From contig CAJFRY010000008.1 of assembly GCA_904419545.1 (NCBI GenBank), positions 1-60,257 of the forward strand: a stretch of 60,257 bases of DNA, written 5' to 3'. Positions 33,997 through 43,314 of the stretch are shown here, piece by piece (positions within the stretch are counted from its first letter, which is position 1; the number at the start of each line of letters is the position of its first letter). The notes beneath the pieces are model-generated. The model was not told where the DNA came from, did not search any database, and was given only the letters and a program-made list of their open reading frames with translations. The stretch is from Candidatus Woodwardiibium gallinarum. Its GTDB lineage: Bacteria > Bacillota > Clostridia > Oscillospirales > CAG-382. The position numbers and the translations under genes are program-made.

Positions 33997-35334
33997 TTAT
34001 GAATTTATTTTCGCCAGGAGCGCTTCGCGCTCTTTTTCATATCCCGGCTTGCCGAGCAGCGCGAACATATTCTTTTTATACGCTTCTACGCCAGGCTGAT
34101 TGAAGGGGTTGACACCGAGAATGTAAGCCGACGCGGCGCAGGCGAGGCAGAAGAAATAGACCAGCGCGCCGAAGGAGAACTCGTCCCGCCGTTCGTATTC
34201 CACCACCAGCGAGGGGACGCCGCCGTCGCGGTGCGCATACAGCGTGCCGAGGAAGGCTTTTTCATTCACATCGAACAGCGATTCGCCGGCGATATAGTTG
34301 AGCTTGTCGACGTCGGCTTCATCGTATGGGACCTTCAGCGCGCAGCCGCATTCGGTCTGGCGCACGACGGTCTCGAACAGCATCCGCCGTCCGTCCTGTA
34401 TATACTGCCCCATCGAGTGCAGGTCGGTTGAGAAAATGGCGGAGGCGGGGAAGATACCCTTGCCGTCCTTGCCCTCGCTCTCGCCGAAGAGCTGCTTCCA
34501 CCACTCGGTCAGCGAGCGCAGCGCCGGTTCATAGGAGCAGAGAATCTCAACCTCCTTGCCGTCAGCGAGGAAGGCGTTCCGGTACAGCGCATACTTGTAC
34601 GCGTCGTTCGACAGGCCGGCCGCGAACAGCGCTTCGCGCTCGGCGGCGGCGCCGGCCAGGATTTTGTCGATATCCGCGCCGCAGACTGCAATCGGCAGCA
34701 GGCCGACGGCCGAAAGCACCGAGAAGCGGCCGCCGATGTCCTCCGGCACGACGTAGGTTTCAAAGCCGTTTTCGTCGGCAAGCTGCTTGAGCGCGCCGGT
34801 GTGCGCATCGGTGGTGGCAAAAATGCGGCGGCGCAGCTCGTCCTTGGAATAACGGCTCTGCATATAGGACAGCATCACGCGGAAGGCGATGGCGCTTTCG
34901 GTCGTCGTGCCCGACTTGGAAACGACGTTGACCGAAACGTCCTTGCCCTCGCAGAGCGAGATGACCTCTAAAATTTCACTGCCGGAAAAGGAGTTGCCGA
35001 TGAAATAGATGTCCGGCGTGCGCTTGCGGATGGTATTGTAGTTCGGGCTGCGCAGGAAGTCGATGGCCGCCTTGGCTCCCAAATAGGAGCCGCCGATGCC
35101 GATGACGACAAAGATGTCGCTGTGCGCCTGAATGGCGGCGGCGGTTTTTTTGATGCGCGCGACCTCCTCGCGGTCATAGTCGACGGGCAGGTCGATCCAG
35201 CCGACGTAATCGTTGCCGGCGCCGCTCTTGTTGCGGATCTTTTCGTCGGCGTCGCGCAGCAGCGGCAGAAAGGCGGCGGCCTCCGTGCGGCAGGCGCCTT
35301 GGCCGAGATAGGTGTCGTTGAGCTTGATGGGCAT
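33997..35334 (-). CDS. pgi: Glucose-6-phosphate isomerase
   Basis: Interconverts glucose 6-phosphate and fructose 6-phosphate in glycolysis. The 445-residue protein is of the shorter Firmicute type, with VIGIGGSYLGAKAA, VSKSGTTTES, GGRFSVLSAVG and HSMGQYIQDGRR. The ATG at 35334 has AAAGGA 12 bases upstream, buried in a hairpin. It follows a D,D-carboxypeptidase gene by 87 bases on the same strand. Confidence 0.95.
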   Translation of the reverse strand: MPIKLNDTYLGQGACRTEAAAFLPLLRDADEKIRNKSGAGNDYVGWIDLPVDYDREEVARIKKTAAAIQAHSDIFVVIGIGGSYLGAKAAIDFLRSPNYNTIRKRTPDIYFIGNSFSGSEILEVISLCEGKDVSVNVVSKSGTTTESAIAFRVMLSYMQSRYSKDELRRRIFATTDAHTGALKQLADENGFETYVVPEDIGGRFSVLSAVGLLPIAVCGADIDKILAGAAAEREALFAAGLSNDAYKYALYRNAFLADGKEVEILCSYEPALRSLTEWWKQLFGESEGKDGKGIFPASAIFSTDLHSMGQYIQDGRRMLFETVVRQTECGCALKVPYDEADVDKLNYIAGESLFDVNEKAFLGTLYAHRDGGVPSLVVEYERRDEFSFGALVYFFCLACAASAYILGVNPFNQPGVEAYKKNMFALLGKPGYEKEREALLAKINS

Positions 35335-35348
35335 ATGTTCAGACTGTT

Positions 35349-35373
35349 CCTTTCCGGCCGCCCGCCGGAAAGG
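35349..35373 (-). promoter_or_regulatory. Hairpin covering the pgi ribosome-binding site
   Basis: A perfect 10-bp stem CCTTTCCGGC/GCCGGAAAGG with a 5-base loop. The second arm contains the AAAGG of the pgi Shine-Dalgarno sequence on the minus-strand transcript, so folding would hide it. Confidence 0.55.
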
Positions 35374-35421
35374 CAGGCGGCATTTATCGATTTCTGTACA
35401 GTCTGTATTATATACCGCATT

Positions 35422-36636
35422 TTACGCAAATGCAAGCAGCTTTTTCAAAACACGCGAAAAAATGTCGGGAAAGCCGATTTCTCCGTTGTCTGCCGTTACC
35501 CGTACCGGCACCTTGGTCTGCAATTCCCCGTCGACGTAAAATTCGACGTAGCCGGCGACCGCACCCTTCTCAACCGGTGCCTGCAGCGACGGTTCGATGG
35601 TGAGCCGCTGCTCGATCTTGGCTTCCTTGCCCTTTTCCAGCAGCAGCGAGAAGGAATCGTATTCCAGCTCGGAGTAATCGTTGAGCCCGCGCTCGACCCG
35701 GATCGGCTCGATGTCCAACTTTTCGGGCGTGACGATGCGGTAATTTGCAAATCCGTAGTCGAGCATCTGCTTAGCCGTTGCGAAGCGCTCGTCGCTGCTC
35801 TCGCCGCCGAGCACGACGGCGATGAGCGTCATCCCGTCGCGGCAGGCCGTTCCGGACAGGCAGTATTTCGCCTCGGTGGTATAGCCGGTCTTCATCCCGT
35901 TGGCGCCCGAATAGAAACGGATGAGCTTGTTGGTGTTGGCCAGTCCGAACGCGCCGTTGCGGATGGTGTCCATCCAGATGGTCGTGTATTCGAGGATCGT
36001 CGGGTGCTTGAGCAGCTCGCGCGTGACCAGCGCCACATCCAGCGCGCTCGAATAGTGACCGTCCGCATCCAGACCGGTGGTGTTGACATAATGGGTGTTC
36101 TTCATCCCGAGCTGCTGTGCGCGCTCGTTCATTGCCAGGATGAAGCTGTCCTCGCTGCCGTAAATGTGCTCGGCCAGCGCGACCGAGGCGTCATTGGCCG
36201 ATACGACAACCAGGCATTTGAGCAGTTCGCTGACGGTCATCTTCTCTCCCGGCTCCAGGTAAACCTGAGAACCGCCCATTGAGGCGGCGCGGTCACTGAC
36301 CGTCACCTCTTCGTCCATAGACACGCGCCCGCTGTCGATGGCCTCCATAATCAGAAGCGTGACCATCACCTTCGTGACCGAAGCAATCGGGAGCGGCTTG
36401 TTCTCTTCCATTTGGAAGAGAATGCGGCCGCTTTCCGCCTCCATCAGCAGCGCGCTGCGCACGGGAAAGTCGCCGACGAGTGCGGCCGGGGCTTCGTCGT
36501 CGTACCAATATTCCTCAAACGCGTAGTCAAATTCAAATACAGAAGCCGTCTCGGTCGCCAGCGCCGTCCCCGAAAGGGAAGAGAGCAGCAGAGCAGCGCA
36601 GAGCAGCAGGCTTACAAAACAGTGCGGGCTTTTCAT
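35422..36636 (-). CDS. D-alanyl-D-alanine carboxypeptidase (PBP5-like)
   Basis: A low-molecular-mass penicillin-binding protein that trims terminal D-Ala from peptidoglycan stem peptides. The 404-residue precursor has a signal peptide (1-28), the active-site Ser86 and Lys89 (SVTK), Ser146-Ala-Asn148 and Lys249-Thr-Gly251, then a C-terminal beta domain (about 290-385) and an amphipathic end (FSRVLKKLLAFA). The ATG at 36636 fits AAGGA at 8 bases better than the ATG three codons earlier. Confidence 0.92.
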   Translation of the reverse strand: MKSPHCFVSLLLCAALLLSSLSGTALATETASVFEFDYAFEEYWYDDEAPAALVGDFPVRSALLMEAESGRILFQMEENKPLPIASVTKVMVTLLIMEAIDSGRVSMDEEVTVSDRAASMGGSQVYLEPGEKMTVSELLKCLVVVSANDASVALAEHIYGSEDSFILAMNERAQQLGMKNTHYVNTTGLDADGHYSSALDVALVTRELLKHPTILEYTTIWMDTIRNGAFGLANTNKLIRFYSGANGMKTGYTTEAKYCLSGTACRDGMTLIAVVLGGESSDERFATAKQMLDYGFANYRIVTPEKLDIEPIRVERGLNDYSELEYDSFSLLLEKGKEAKIEQRLTIEPSLQAPVEKGAVAGYVEFYVDGELQTKVPVRVTADNGEIGFPDIFSRVLKKLLAFA

Positions 36637-36699
36637 TACCGTCATCCTTTCAAGATCGTTTCTTGTCTATAATAGATGCGTATGAAAAGCCCGTCTCGT

Positions 36700-37848
36700 T
36701 TATGCGCGTGCGGACGGCGTTTCCGCCGGTTCGAGCGCGATTTTTTCGTACCGCTTCAGGATGTCCTCGATTTCATATTCGCGCGGACCGTTGAAGTAGG
36801 AGCGGATGCGGCCGCCGAAGGGGCGGAACCACTTCTCTTCCAGCGCTGCGGTCCCCAGACACGCGCCGGCAATCGATCCGGCCGTCGCTGCGGTGCAGTC
36901 GTTGTCGTGCGCCATCGCCACACATTCGGAAAAGGCGCGACCGCAGTCGTTTCCGCCCAGAGAGAGGCCGAACACCGTCAGGCAGGCATTGTTGATCGTG
37001 TGGACGCTGTGCATGCCCGGGTAGCGTTCATCCACCAGTGCGGCTGCGTGGCGATAGTCGCGCACTTTGCCGTAAAGGTCCAGCGCCCAGCGCAGGCCGG
37101 CGGCCAGTTCGCAGTTTTCGGGAATGTACAGCAGTCCGTCGCAGAGCGAGCGGTAGACGTCTCCGGTCGCAAAGCCGATAGCCAGCACTGCCGCGAAGTA
37201 CATCGACCCGTAGATGCCCTCGTTCCGATGCGAGATGTATGCGTCGGTGTACGCCATACGCGCCGCCAGCTCGGGGTTGCCCGGCGCCATATAGCCGTAG
37301 CCGTCGCAGCGGATGTCCGCGCCGATGAGGTCGGTATAGGGATTGTCCTTCTCGGCGGTCTCGTAGATGTCCACACCTGCTTGGAGGTTCTTCAGCGCTG
37401 CATCCTCGGCCGTGTAGGCCAGCGTGATGTATTTCAGCCACGCCTGCGCCACATCCTCAAGCGTAAAGGCTCTGCCCTTGCCGCTCTCTTCGGCGATGAA
37501 CAGCGAAAGCAGGGTGTAGCCGACGTCATCGTCGCAGGGGACGGCATTCAGGTGCGGCAGCGTGTAGCTCTTGAAGGTATCGTATAAATAGCGCGGTTCG
37601 TCGGGTATGGGTGTCGCCGTCCAGTAGTTCTCCAACGGGAAGGGCAGTTTCAGCTCGGCGGCATACTTTTCCATCTGCTCGATCGACCAGCCCTCCACCG
37701 GCGCGCCGAGCGTGCAGCCGGCCAGCCGCGCCAGCAGCGCAGCCCGGAGCCGGTCGCGGTAGGCTGCGGGTTCCACCGGCGCGTAGGTCTTTCGCCCGGC
37801 CGGTCGGGCGGCGAGTATTCCGGCATAGGTCTCTTCAAAGCGGTTCAT
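36700..37848 (-). CDS. ADP-ribosylglycohydrolase family protein
   Basis: A DraG/ARH-type protein, 382 residues, predicted to cleave ADP-ribose or related N/O-glycosidic bonds with two metal ions. The metal motifs are CDDDVGYT (D106-D108) and HDNDCTAATAGSIAGACLG (314-332). No signal peptide. GGAG lies 6 bases before the ATG. First gene of a minus-strand run leading to the D,D-carboxypeptidase and pgi; substrate unknown. Confidence 0.85.
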   Translation of the reverse strand: MNRFEETYAGILAARPAGRKTYAPVEPAAYRDRLRAALLARLAGCTLGAPVEGWSIEQMEKYAAELKLPFPLENYWTATPIPDEPRYLYDTFKSYTLPHLNAVPCDDDVGYTLLSLFIAEESGKGRAFTLEDVAQAWLKYITLAYTAEDAALKNLQAGVDIYETAEKDNPYTDLIGADIRCDGYGYMAPGNPELAARMAYTDAYISHRNEGIYGSMYFAAVLAIGFATGDVYRSLCDGLLYIPENCELAAGLRWALDLYGKVRDYRHAAALVDERYPGMHSVHTINNACLTVFGLSLGGNDCGRAFSECVAMAHDNDCTAATAGSIAGACLGTAALEEKWFRPFGGRIRSYFNGPREYEIEDILKRYEKIALEPAETPSARA

Positions 37849-38046
37849 ATTCTGCTCCGTTCCGCCGTTTTTCTGCGGCGTGTATTGTTATACTGAAACA
37901 CAATGCAAAACGGTACAAAAAACGGGCATAATCAGATTTTGCGATCGGAAAAAATCACATATATGGAGTGCGCGAAGGTTTTTGCCTTACCGTTTTATTG
38001 CGTTTTCGTATTAGCCACATTATAACGGGATGTATAAAAAAAATGG

Positions 38047-38075
38047 TTGAATTTTTTGTATCTCTGTGGTAAACT
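38047..38075 (+). promoter_or_regulatory. Promoter of the FkbM-like gene
   Basis: TTGAAT (38047-38052), 17 bases, TAAACT (38070-38075), about 30 bases before the TTG start. The gap 37849-38046 otherwise shows no gene. Confidence 0.6.
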
Positions 38076-38110
38076 TTCCGTGCCGTTTGAAATGAGAGGA
38101 GGGGAAGCGC

Positions 38111-39190
38111 TTGATCGAATCGCTGGAGCGGGAGACGGATTGGCTCGACGCGCTGCGCATGGCGGACAAGCCGGTCCTGCTGTATGGGATGGGCAACGGT
38201 GCGGATAAGATCCTCGCGCTGCTGTCCGGCGCGGGGCTGCATGTGTCCGGCGTGTTCGCTTCGGAGGGCTTCGTGCGTGGGCACAGCTACCGCGGGATGC
38301 GTGTGCTGACGCTGCGCGAAGCGGAGGAACGGTTCGGCGATTTCATCGCCCTGCTTGCTTTCGGTATGGAGGGCGGGCCGGACGAGGCGCTGCGGGCAGT
38401 CGCTTCCCGCCACCGCCTGCTCGTGCCCAACCTGCCGGTGTACGGCGACCGTCGGCTGGACAAGGCATACATCCGAAGGAATGCCGCCCGCATTCTGTAC
38501 GTGTATGAACGGCTGGCCGACGGCTATTCCAAAGCGTTGTTGTACGAGCTGCTCCGCTTTGATATCAACGGAGACCCATCCGCATTGCTGGCAATGGAAA
38601 GCCGCTGTACCGAGCCGTCCGCCTATTTTTCCCATAGCCGCGCGCATATTGACATCGGCGCGCATGACGGCTCCACGCTCCGCACTTATCACGCAGCCAA
38701 TCCCGCGCATGGCGCACTGCTGGCCGTCGAGCCTGACCTGCACGCCTTCCGGCGTCTCTGCACAGCGGTCGCAGACATTCCCGGCGCCCGGCCGCTGCAC
38801 GCCGCCGCGTCCGACCGTGCGGGAGAGGCGCGGTTTGCCGCCGGACATGGGCGCGGCTCGGCGCTGGCGCCGTCGGGAACGCCTGTGCGTACCGTAACGG
38901 TAGACGGCCTTTGCGGGCGCACCCGTCTGGGATTGTCCGGCGTCCTGCGCGTCGGCAGCCTGCGCGTTGACGCCGAGGGGGCGGACGGACGTGTGCTCTG
39001 GGGAGCTGCGAATACGCTTTACGAGGATGCGCCCGCGCTCTGCGTGGCCGTCTATCACCGCGCATTCGATCTTATCGAGCTGCCCCGGCTGGTGCTGGCG
39101 CAGCGGCCGGATTACAGGCTTACGCTGGGGAAAAAGGACTATATTCCGGCGTGGGATGTGTTCCTTTTTGCCGAAAAACGAAAAAAATAA
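38111..39190 (+). CDS. FkbM-family methyltransferase
   Basis: A SAM-dependent methyltransferase of the FkbM type, 359 residues. A first half (1-175) has the motif YGMGNGADKILALL, resembling a small nucleotide-binding domain; the second half is the methyltransferase: HIDIGAHDGSTLRTY, VEPDLHAFRRL, TVDGL and GSLRVDAEGADGRVLWGA. Such enzymes often modify sugars or surface glycans. The start is a TTG with GAGGGG 6 bases upstream; no ATG fits. Confidence 0.82.
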   Translation: MIESLERETDWLDALRMADKPVLLYGMGNGADKILALLSGAGLHVSGVFASEGFVRGHSYRGMRVLTLREAEERFGDFIALLAFGMEGGPDEALRAVASRHRLLVPNLPVYGDRRLDKAYIRRNAARILYVYERLADGYSKALLYELLRFDINGDPSALLAMESRCTEPSAYFSHSRAHIDIGAHDGSTLRTYHAANPAHGALLAVEPDLHAFRRLCTAVADIPGARPLHAAASDRAGEARFAAGHGRGSALAPSGTPVRTVTVDGLCGRTRLGLSGVLRVGSLRVDAEGADGRVLWGAANTLYEDAPALCVAVYHRAFDLIELPRLVLAQRPDYRLTLGKKDYIPAWDVFLFAEKRKK

Positions 39191-39506
39191 AAATATCCAC
39201 TTCCAATCCGTGCGTGTTTGTGCTATAGTATACAGGTATAAGCGTTCGGTGCTCCGTGCGCCGTGCGGATTGCTCTCCAAGCCGTGCCCTTGCTCGGCAG
39301 CCGTTTATCAGCCTTTGTTCGACGGCGACTCGGGCTGCATTGCGCCGGAGGATGCATAGCCTCGGAGGATGCCGCTCCGACGCCGGATTTTTGTGCAGCG
39401 AAGGCATGCGGTTTTTTATTCGGGCGCGGCTCCGAAGAGTTTCATTCCCAAGGACGGGCCGGGTATAAATACACCAAGCGATGAAGGTTGACTATGTGAT
39501 GACAAG
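39191..39506. other. Non-coding gap before the pyridoxamine kinase
   Basis: About 316 bases. A weak promoter-like TTCCAA-17-TATAGT lies near 39206-39234. CGGAGGATGC occurs twice (about 39339-39372), with CGGAG/CTCCG able to pair. No gene is supported; the kinase ATG has no good ribosome-binding site and an in-frame stop sits six codons upstream. Confidence 0.4.
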
Positions 39507-40358
39507 ATGAAAAATTCCACCTCCGGCGTGCCGAAAACAATTGCTGCCGTCCATGATATATCCTGCTACGGCCGCTGCTCGATGCAGGCGGTCTGGCCTG
39601 TCCTTTCCCATTACGGGCATCTGGTCTGTCCGCTTCCGACGGCGCTGCTGTCCACGCATACGGGCGGCTTCGACCACTTTACCTTCCTTGACCTGAGCAG
39701 TGAAATGGAAAATATCCTTGACTCATGGCGCGGCGAGGACATCCGCTTCGACGCGGTCTACAGCGGCTTCCTCGGGAGTGCACGGCAAATCGGCACCGTG
39801 CTTTCGCTCATCGGCAGCCAGTCCGGGGCGCTTGTGCTCGTCGACCCGGTGATGGGCGACAACGGCGAAATCTACAAGACCTATACCTCCGAGATGTGTG
39901 AGCTGATGCACCGGCTGTGTGCGCGTGCGGACATCATTACCCCCAACCTGACCGAAGCCTGCCTGCTCGCGGGCGTTCCCTATGACCCGCAGCCCGACGA
40001 CGCAGCTGTTGCGGGTTTGATCGAACGCCTGGACAGCCTGTGCGGAAAATCCGCCCGCACCATTGCTGTCACCGGCATCCGGCGCGGCGACCAAATCGGC
40101 GTCGCCTGCTCGGATACGCGGAACGGCGGCGGGCGCATCGAATACAGGCTCGCGCCCTACTGCGAAACCTTTTTTCCCGGCTGCGGCGACCTGCTGGCTT
40201 CGGTTCTGCTGGCCGGTGTGCTGGCCGGCCGCACCGCTTCCGACACGCTCGGTCAGGCCGTGTCGTTTATTTCAGAAGTTTCTTATAAAACGCAGCGGCT
40301 CGGCACGCCGCCGCGCGAGGGCGTGGTGTTTGAAAATGAGCTGTACCGCCTGATCTGA
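39507..40358 (+). CDS. Pyridoxamine/pyridoxine kinase
   Basis: A ribokinase-fold kinase (283 residues) that phosphorylates B6 vitamers for salvage. Recognised from AVHDISCYGRCSM, the PTALLSTHTGGF segment, VDPVMGDNGEIY and the anion-hole/base motif PGCGDLLASVLLAG, where Cys replaces the usual Thr/Ala. It matches the PdxY/pyridoxamine kinase branch. Its neighbour is an ECF S component, and pdxST lie 10 kb away. Confidence 0.85.
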   Translation: MKNSTSGVPKTIAAVHDISCYGRCSMQAVWPVLSHYGHLVCPLPTALLSTHTGGFDHFTFLDLSSEMENILDSWRGEDIRFDAVYSGFLGSARQIGTVLSLIGSQSGALVLVDPVMGDNGEIYKTYTSEMCELMHRLCARADIITPNLTEACLLAGVPYDPQPDDAAVAGLIERLDSLCGKSARTIAVTGIRRGDQIGVACSDTRNGGGRIEYRLAPYCETFFPGCGDLLASVLLAGVLAGRTASDTLGQAVSFISEVSYKTQRLGTPPREGVVFENELYRLI

Positions 40359-40491
40359 CGGCTTTTGCGGCCTTGCCGCGACAAGAATCATGGATGCGGC
40401 TAAGCCGTCCGCCCCAAGGTCGCAGTGCCCGGGTGCTTTGTCTCTGCATTCCATTTCCATAGAAATGATCGGATGAAGCGCTTGATTCGGC

Positions 40492-40562
40492 AAACCGGCA
40501 AACGTGCTGAAGCCGGTTTCGTATCTGCCGTCCCGCATAAAATTCGGGACATTTGACGTCCC
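40492..40562 (+). promoter_or_regulatory. Leader with mutually exclusive hairpins before the ECF S component
   Basis: In the 284-base gap, AAACCGGC/GCCGGTTT (40492-40499/40512-40519) forms one stem. CGGGAC (40545-40550) can pair either with GTCCCG (40530-40535) or with GTCCC (40558-40562), so two hairpins exclude each other, as in attenuators. No known riboswitch was recognised. Confidence 0.4.
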
Positions 40563-40642
40563 ATATCTGTTTTCCTGTGCGGTGCAGCCGCGTCGGATAA
40601 CGGGATTATGACCGATACCGTAGGAAAGGACCGTTCCCAACC

Positions 40643-41164
40643 ATGTCCAATTCCGCTAAGAAATATAAGCGTATGGCCGTCGCCGCGCTGGCTGCGGCGC
40701 TGATTTTCCTCGTCGTCGCTTTTCTGCAGATTCCCTTCCCGATCGGGCAGGGCGGCTATATCAATATCGGCGACGCGTTCATCTTCCTCTTCGCCACGCT
40801 GCTGCCGCTTCCCTATGCGGTTGCGGCGGCGGCCGTCGGTCCCGCGCTGGCCGACGTGGCAAGCGGCTATGCGGTCTACGCGCCCTTTACGCTGCTGATC
40901 AAAGCGGCGATGGCGTTCTGTTTTGACAGTCGGAGAAAAGGCTTCGGCGCGCGCAACCTGCTCGCGTCCGGCGCGGCCGTCGCCATTCTCGTCGTCGGCT
41001 ATTATCTGGCCGACGCGGTGCTTGCGCGCAGCTTTATCGTGCCGCTGGCTGCGGCGCCGTTCAATCTCATCCAAGGCGCGGTTTCCGCGGCATTGTTCGC
41101 GGGACTGTCTTATATACTGGAAAAAAGCGCATTCTATAATGAATTGAAAGAGGATCTGCGCTGA
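40643..41164 (+). CDS. ECF transporter S component, probably for a B6 vitamer
   Basis: A 173-residue integral membrane protein with about six helices and the ECF S-component pattern (IPFPIGQGGYINIGDAFIFL; GPALADVASGYAVYAPFTLLIKA). It gives substrate specificity to a shared EcfAAT energising module, which is not in this window. Its place directly after the pyridoxamine kinase suggests pyridoxine-type substrates (PdxU2-like), an inference from context. The ATG has AAAGGA 13 bases upstream. Confidence 0.8.
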   Translation: MSNSAKKYKRMAVAALAAALIFLVVAFLQIPFPIGQGGYINIGDAFIFLFATLLPLPYAVAAAAVGPALADVASGYAVYAPFTLLIKAAMAFCFDSRRKGFGARNLLASGAAVAILVVGYYLADAVLARSFIVPLAAAPFNLIQGAVSAALFAGLSYILEKSAFYNELKEDLR

Positions 41165-41222
41165 CTTTTTCAGGGGCGGGCTGCGCCCTGACCCCGGACT
41201 GTTCGGAAAGGAATCATTGAAG

Positions 41223-42521
41223 ATGAAAGCAACAGCATTGCAACAAACGATCCGTGACGGCGGCTACGATGCCGTATTCGCCGGACTCTACGGCAAAGGC
41301 CGTGTCGAGACGCAGCGTGCGCGCTACGCGAGGCTGCTCGACGGCTTCCTCGCGGTCTACGGCGACCGCGAGGCGGCGCTGTTCTCGGTGCCGGGACGGA
41401 CGGAGGTATCCGGCAACCATACCGACCACCAGCACGGCCGCGTGCTCGCGGCGGCGGTGGATATCGATATCATCGCCGCAGCATCTCCGACCGATGAGGG
41501 TGTCGTACGCCTTAAGAGCGAGGGGTATCCCGAGGATGTGACCGATATCCGCAGGCCCGACGCGAAAGCGTGCAGGCGCGGGACCTCCTCGGCGCTCATC
41601 GCGGGTGTCTGCGCCGCGTTCGAGGCTGCGGGGCGCAAAACAGGCGGCTTTTGCGCCTATACGATGTCCGATGTGCTCACCGGCTCGGGACTGTCGTCCT
41701 CGGCCGCGTTCGAGGTGATGCTCGGCAACATCCTCAGCCATTTCTATAACGAAGGCCGTGTGCCGGCGGTCGAGCTGGCCAAAAGCGGCAAGTACGCTGA
41801 AAACGAGTTTTTCGGCAAGCCCTGTGGGCTGATGGATCAGGCTGCCTGCGCCGTCGGCGGCTTTGCGTATATGGATTTTGCATCCGCCGCCGAGCCGGAG
41901 ATCGAAAAGCTGTCGCTCGAACTGGGCGGCCGTATGCTCTGCATTGTCAACACCGGCGGCAACCACGCCGACCTCACAGACGATTATGCGTCCATCCCCG
42001 CTGAAATGAAAGCGGTTGCCGCCGTATTCGGAAAAAACTGCCTGCGTGAGGTGGACGAGGCGGCGTTCTATGCGTCGCTGCCCGCGCTGCGCGAAACCTG
42101 CGGAGACCGTGCCGTGCTGCGCGCAATTCACTTTTTTGCGGAAAACGAGCGGGTATATGCGCAGCGCGCCTGCATTCGGGCGGGCGATACGGAGGGCTTT
42201 CTCTCGCTCGTGCGGGAATCGGGCGACTCGTCGTTCAAGTACTTACAGAATATCTATACGGTTAAAAATGTCGGCGAGCAGGGCCTGAGCCTGGCGCTGG
42301 CGCTCTGCGGCAGGCTCGGCGCGGTCTGCCGCGTCCATGGCGGCGGATTCGCCGGTACGGTGCAGGCGTATGTGGAAAAGAGTCGGGCGGAGGTGTTCCG
42401 CGATACGCTCTCGGCCGTGTTCGGCGAAAGCGCCTGCCTGTTCCTTTCCTTCCGCCCTTACGGTGCGGTTCGGGTGGAGCAGACGCGAATTTTGGAAGGA
42501 GAAACGGCGTTCGATGTCTGA
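41223..42521 (+). CDS. Galactokinase-like GHMP kinase
   Basis: A 432-residue GHMP-superfamily kinase close to galactokinase. The substrate signature is PGRTEVSGNHTDHQHG (GRVNLIGEHTDYNGG in GalK), the ATP-binding motif is LTGSGLSSSAAFEV and the C-terminal motif VHGGGFAGTVQAY. The altered signature marks a galactokinase subgroup seen in Firmicutes whose sugar may differ. The ATG at 41223 is chosen over a TTG two codons earlier (AAAGGA at 10 bases). No other Leloir gene is nearby. Confidence 0.82.
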   Translation: MKATALQQTIRDGGYDAVFAGLYGKGRVETQRARYARLLDGFLAVYGDREAALFSVPGRTEVSGNHTDHQHGRVLAAAVDIDIIAAASPTDEGVVRLKSEGYPEDVTDIRRPDAKACRRGTSSALIAGVCAAFEAAGRKTGGFCAYTMSDVLTGSGLSSSAAFEVMLGNILSHFYNEGRVPAVELAKSGKYAENEFFGKPCGLMDQAACAVGGFAYMDFASAAEPEIEKLSLELGGRMLCIVNTGGNHADLTDDYASIPAEMKAVAAVFGKNCLREVDEAAFYASLPALRETCGDRAVLRAIHFFAENERVYAQRACIRAGDTEGFLSLVRESGDSSFKYLQNIYTVKNVGEQGLSLALALCGRLGAVCRVHGGGFAGTVQAYVEKSRAEVFRDTLSAVFGESACLFLSFRPYGAVRVEQTRILEGETAFDV

Positions 42522-43314
42522 ACGGCTTGAAGCATTTACGCTGTTTTCCTCTTCCAAGGGGAACAGTGCCCTTTTTCGGTATCAGAACGAATGCATCCTC
42601 ATCGACGCGGGCGTTTCGGCGCGCGCGCTGGACGCCTCCCTGCATATGCTCGGTGCGTCGCTGCGTGAAGTCAAAGCCGTTTTCGTCACGCATGAGCACA
42701 GCGATCATATTAAGGGGCTGGAGATGATCGCCAGGCATTTTCGGATCCCCATTTATGCGCCTTACCTTTGCTGTCGCTTCATTCGCGCCAAATATCCGAG
42801 TACGGCGGGATTGCTGCGCGTGCTGGACGGACCGGTCGAAGCGGGTCCGTTTCTTCTCCGTTCCTTTCCGACGCCGCACGACGCGGAGGATTCGGTCTGC
42901 TACCGCGTGGAAGCCGGAAATGCCGCAGTTGGTTATGCGACCGACATCGGCCACCTCACGGCCGACATCGGGCGCTGCGTTCTCGGCTGTGACGCCGTCG
43001 TGCTCGAGAGCAACCATGACATCGATATGCTGAAAAACGGAGGCTATCCTCTGCCGCTCAAAAAGCGCATTCTCGGTGAATACGGGCATCTTTCCAACCG
43101 TACCTGCGCGACGGCCCTGCCGCGGCTGGTCGAAAGCGGCGTCCGCCGCGTGGTGCTGGCTCATCTTTCCCCGGAGAACAACCGCCCGGCGCTTGCATAC
43201 AGCGAGAGCCGCGGCGCGCTGGCGGCCAAATCGATTTCCGTTGCCGGCGAATCGGTTTCTTCCGACGTTTCGCTCGCCGTTGCCTCGCCCTGCGAGCCGG
43301 TGCGCATCTTATGA
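42514..43314 (+). CDS. yycJ: YycJ-type metallo-beta-lactamase-fold hydrolase
   Basis: A 266-residue nuclease-like MBL protein. It starts FTLFSSSKGNSALF, and the metal motif is THEHSDHIKGLE (His60, His62, Asp64, His65), followed by VGYATDIGHL and LESNHD. In Bacillus YycJ belongs to the walRK operon and has DNase activity linked to repair; no walRK is here. The start overlaps the kinase stop by 8 bases (ATGTCTGA), indicating coupling. Confidence 0.85.
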   Translation: MSERLEAFTLFSSSKGNSALFRYQNECILIDAGVSARALDASLHMLGASLREVKAVFVTHEHSDHIKGLEMIARHFRIPIYAPYLCCRFIRAKYPSTAGLLRVLDGPVEAGPFLLRSFPTPHDAEDSVCYRVEAGNAAVGYATDIGHLTADIGRCVLGCDAVVLESNHDIDMLKNGGYPLPLKKRILGEYGHLSNRTCATALPRLVESGVRRVVLAHLSPENNRPALAYSESRGALAAKSISVAGESVSSDVSLAVASPCEPVRIL

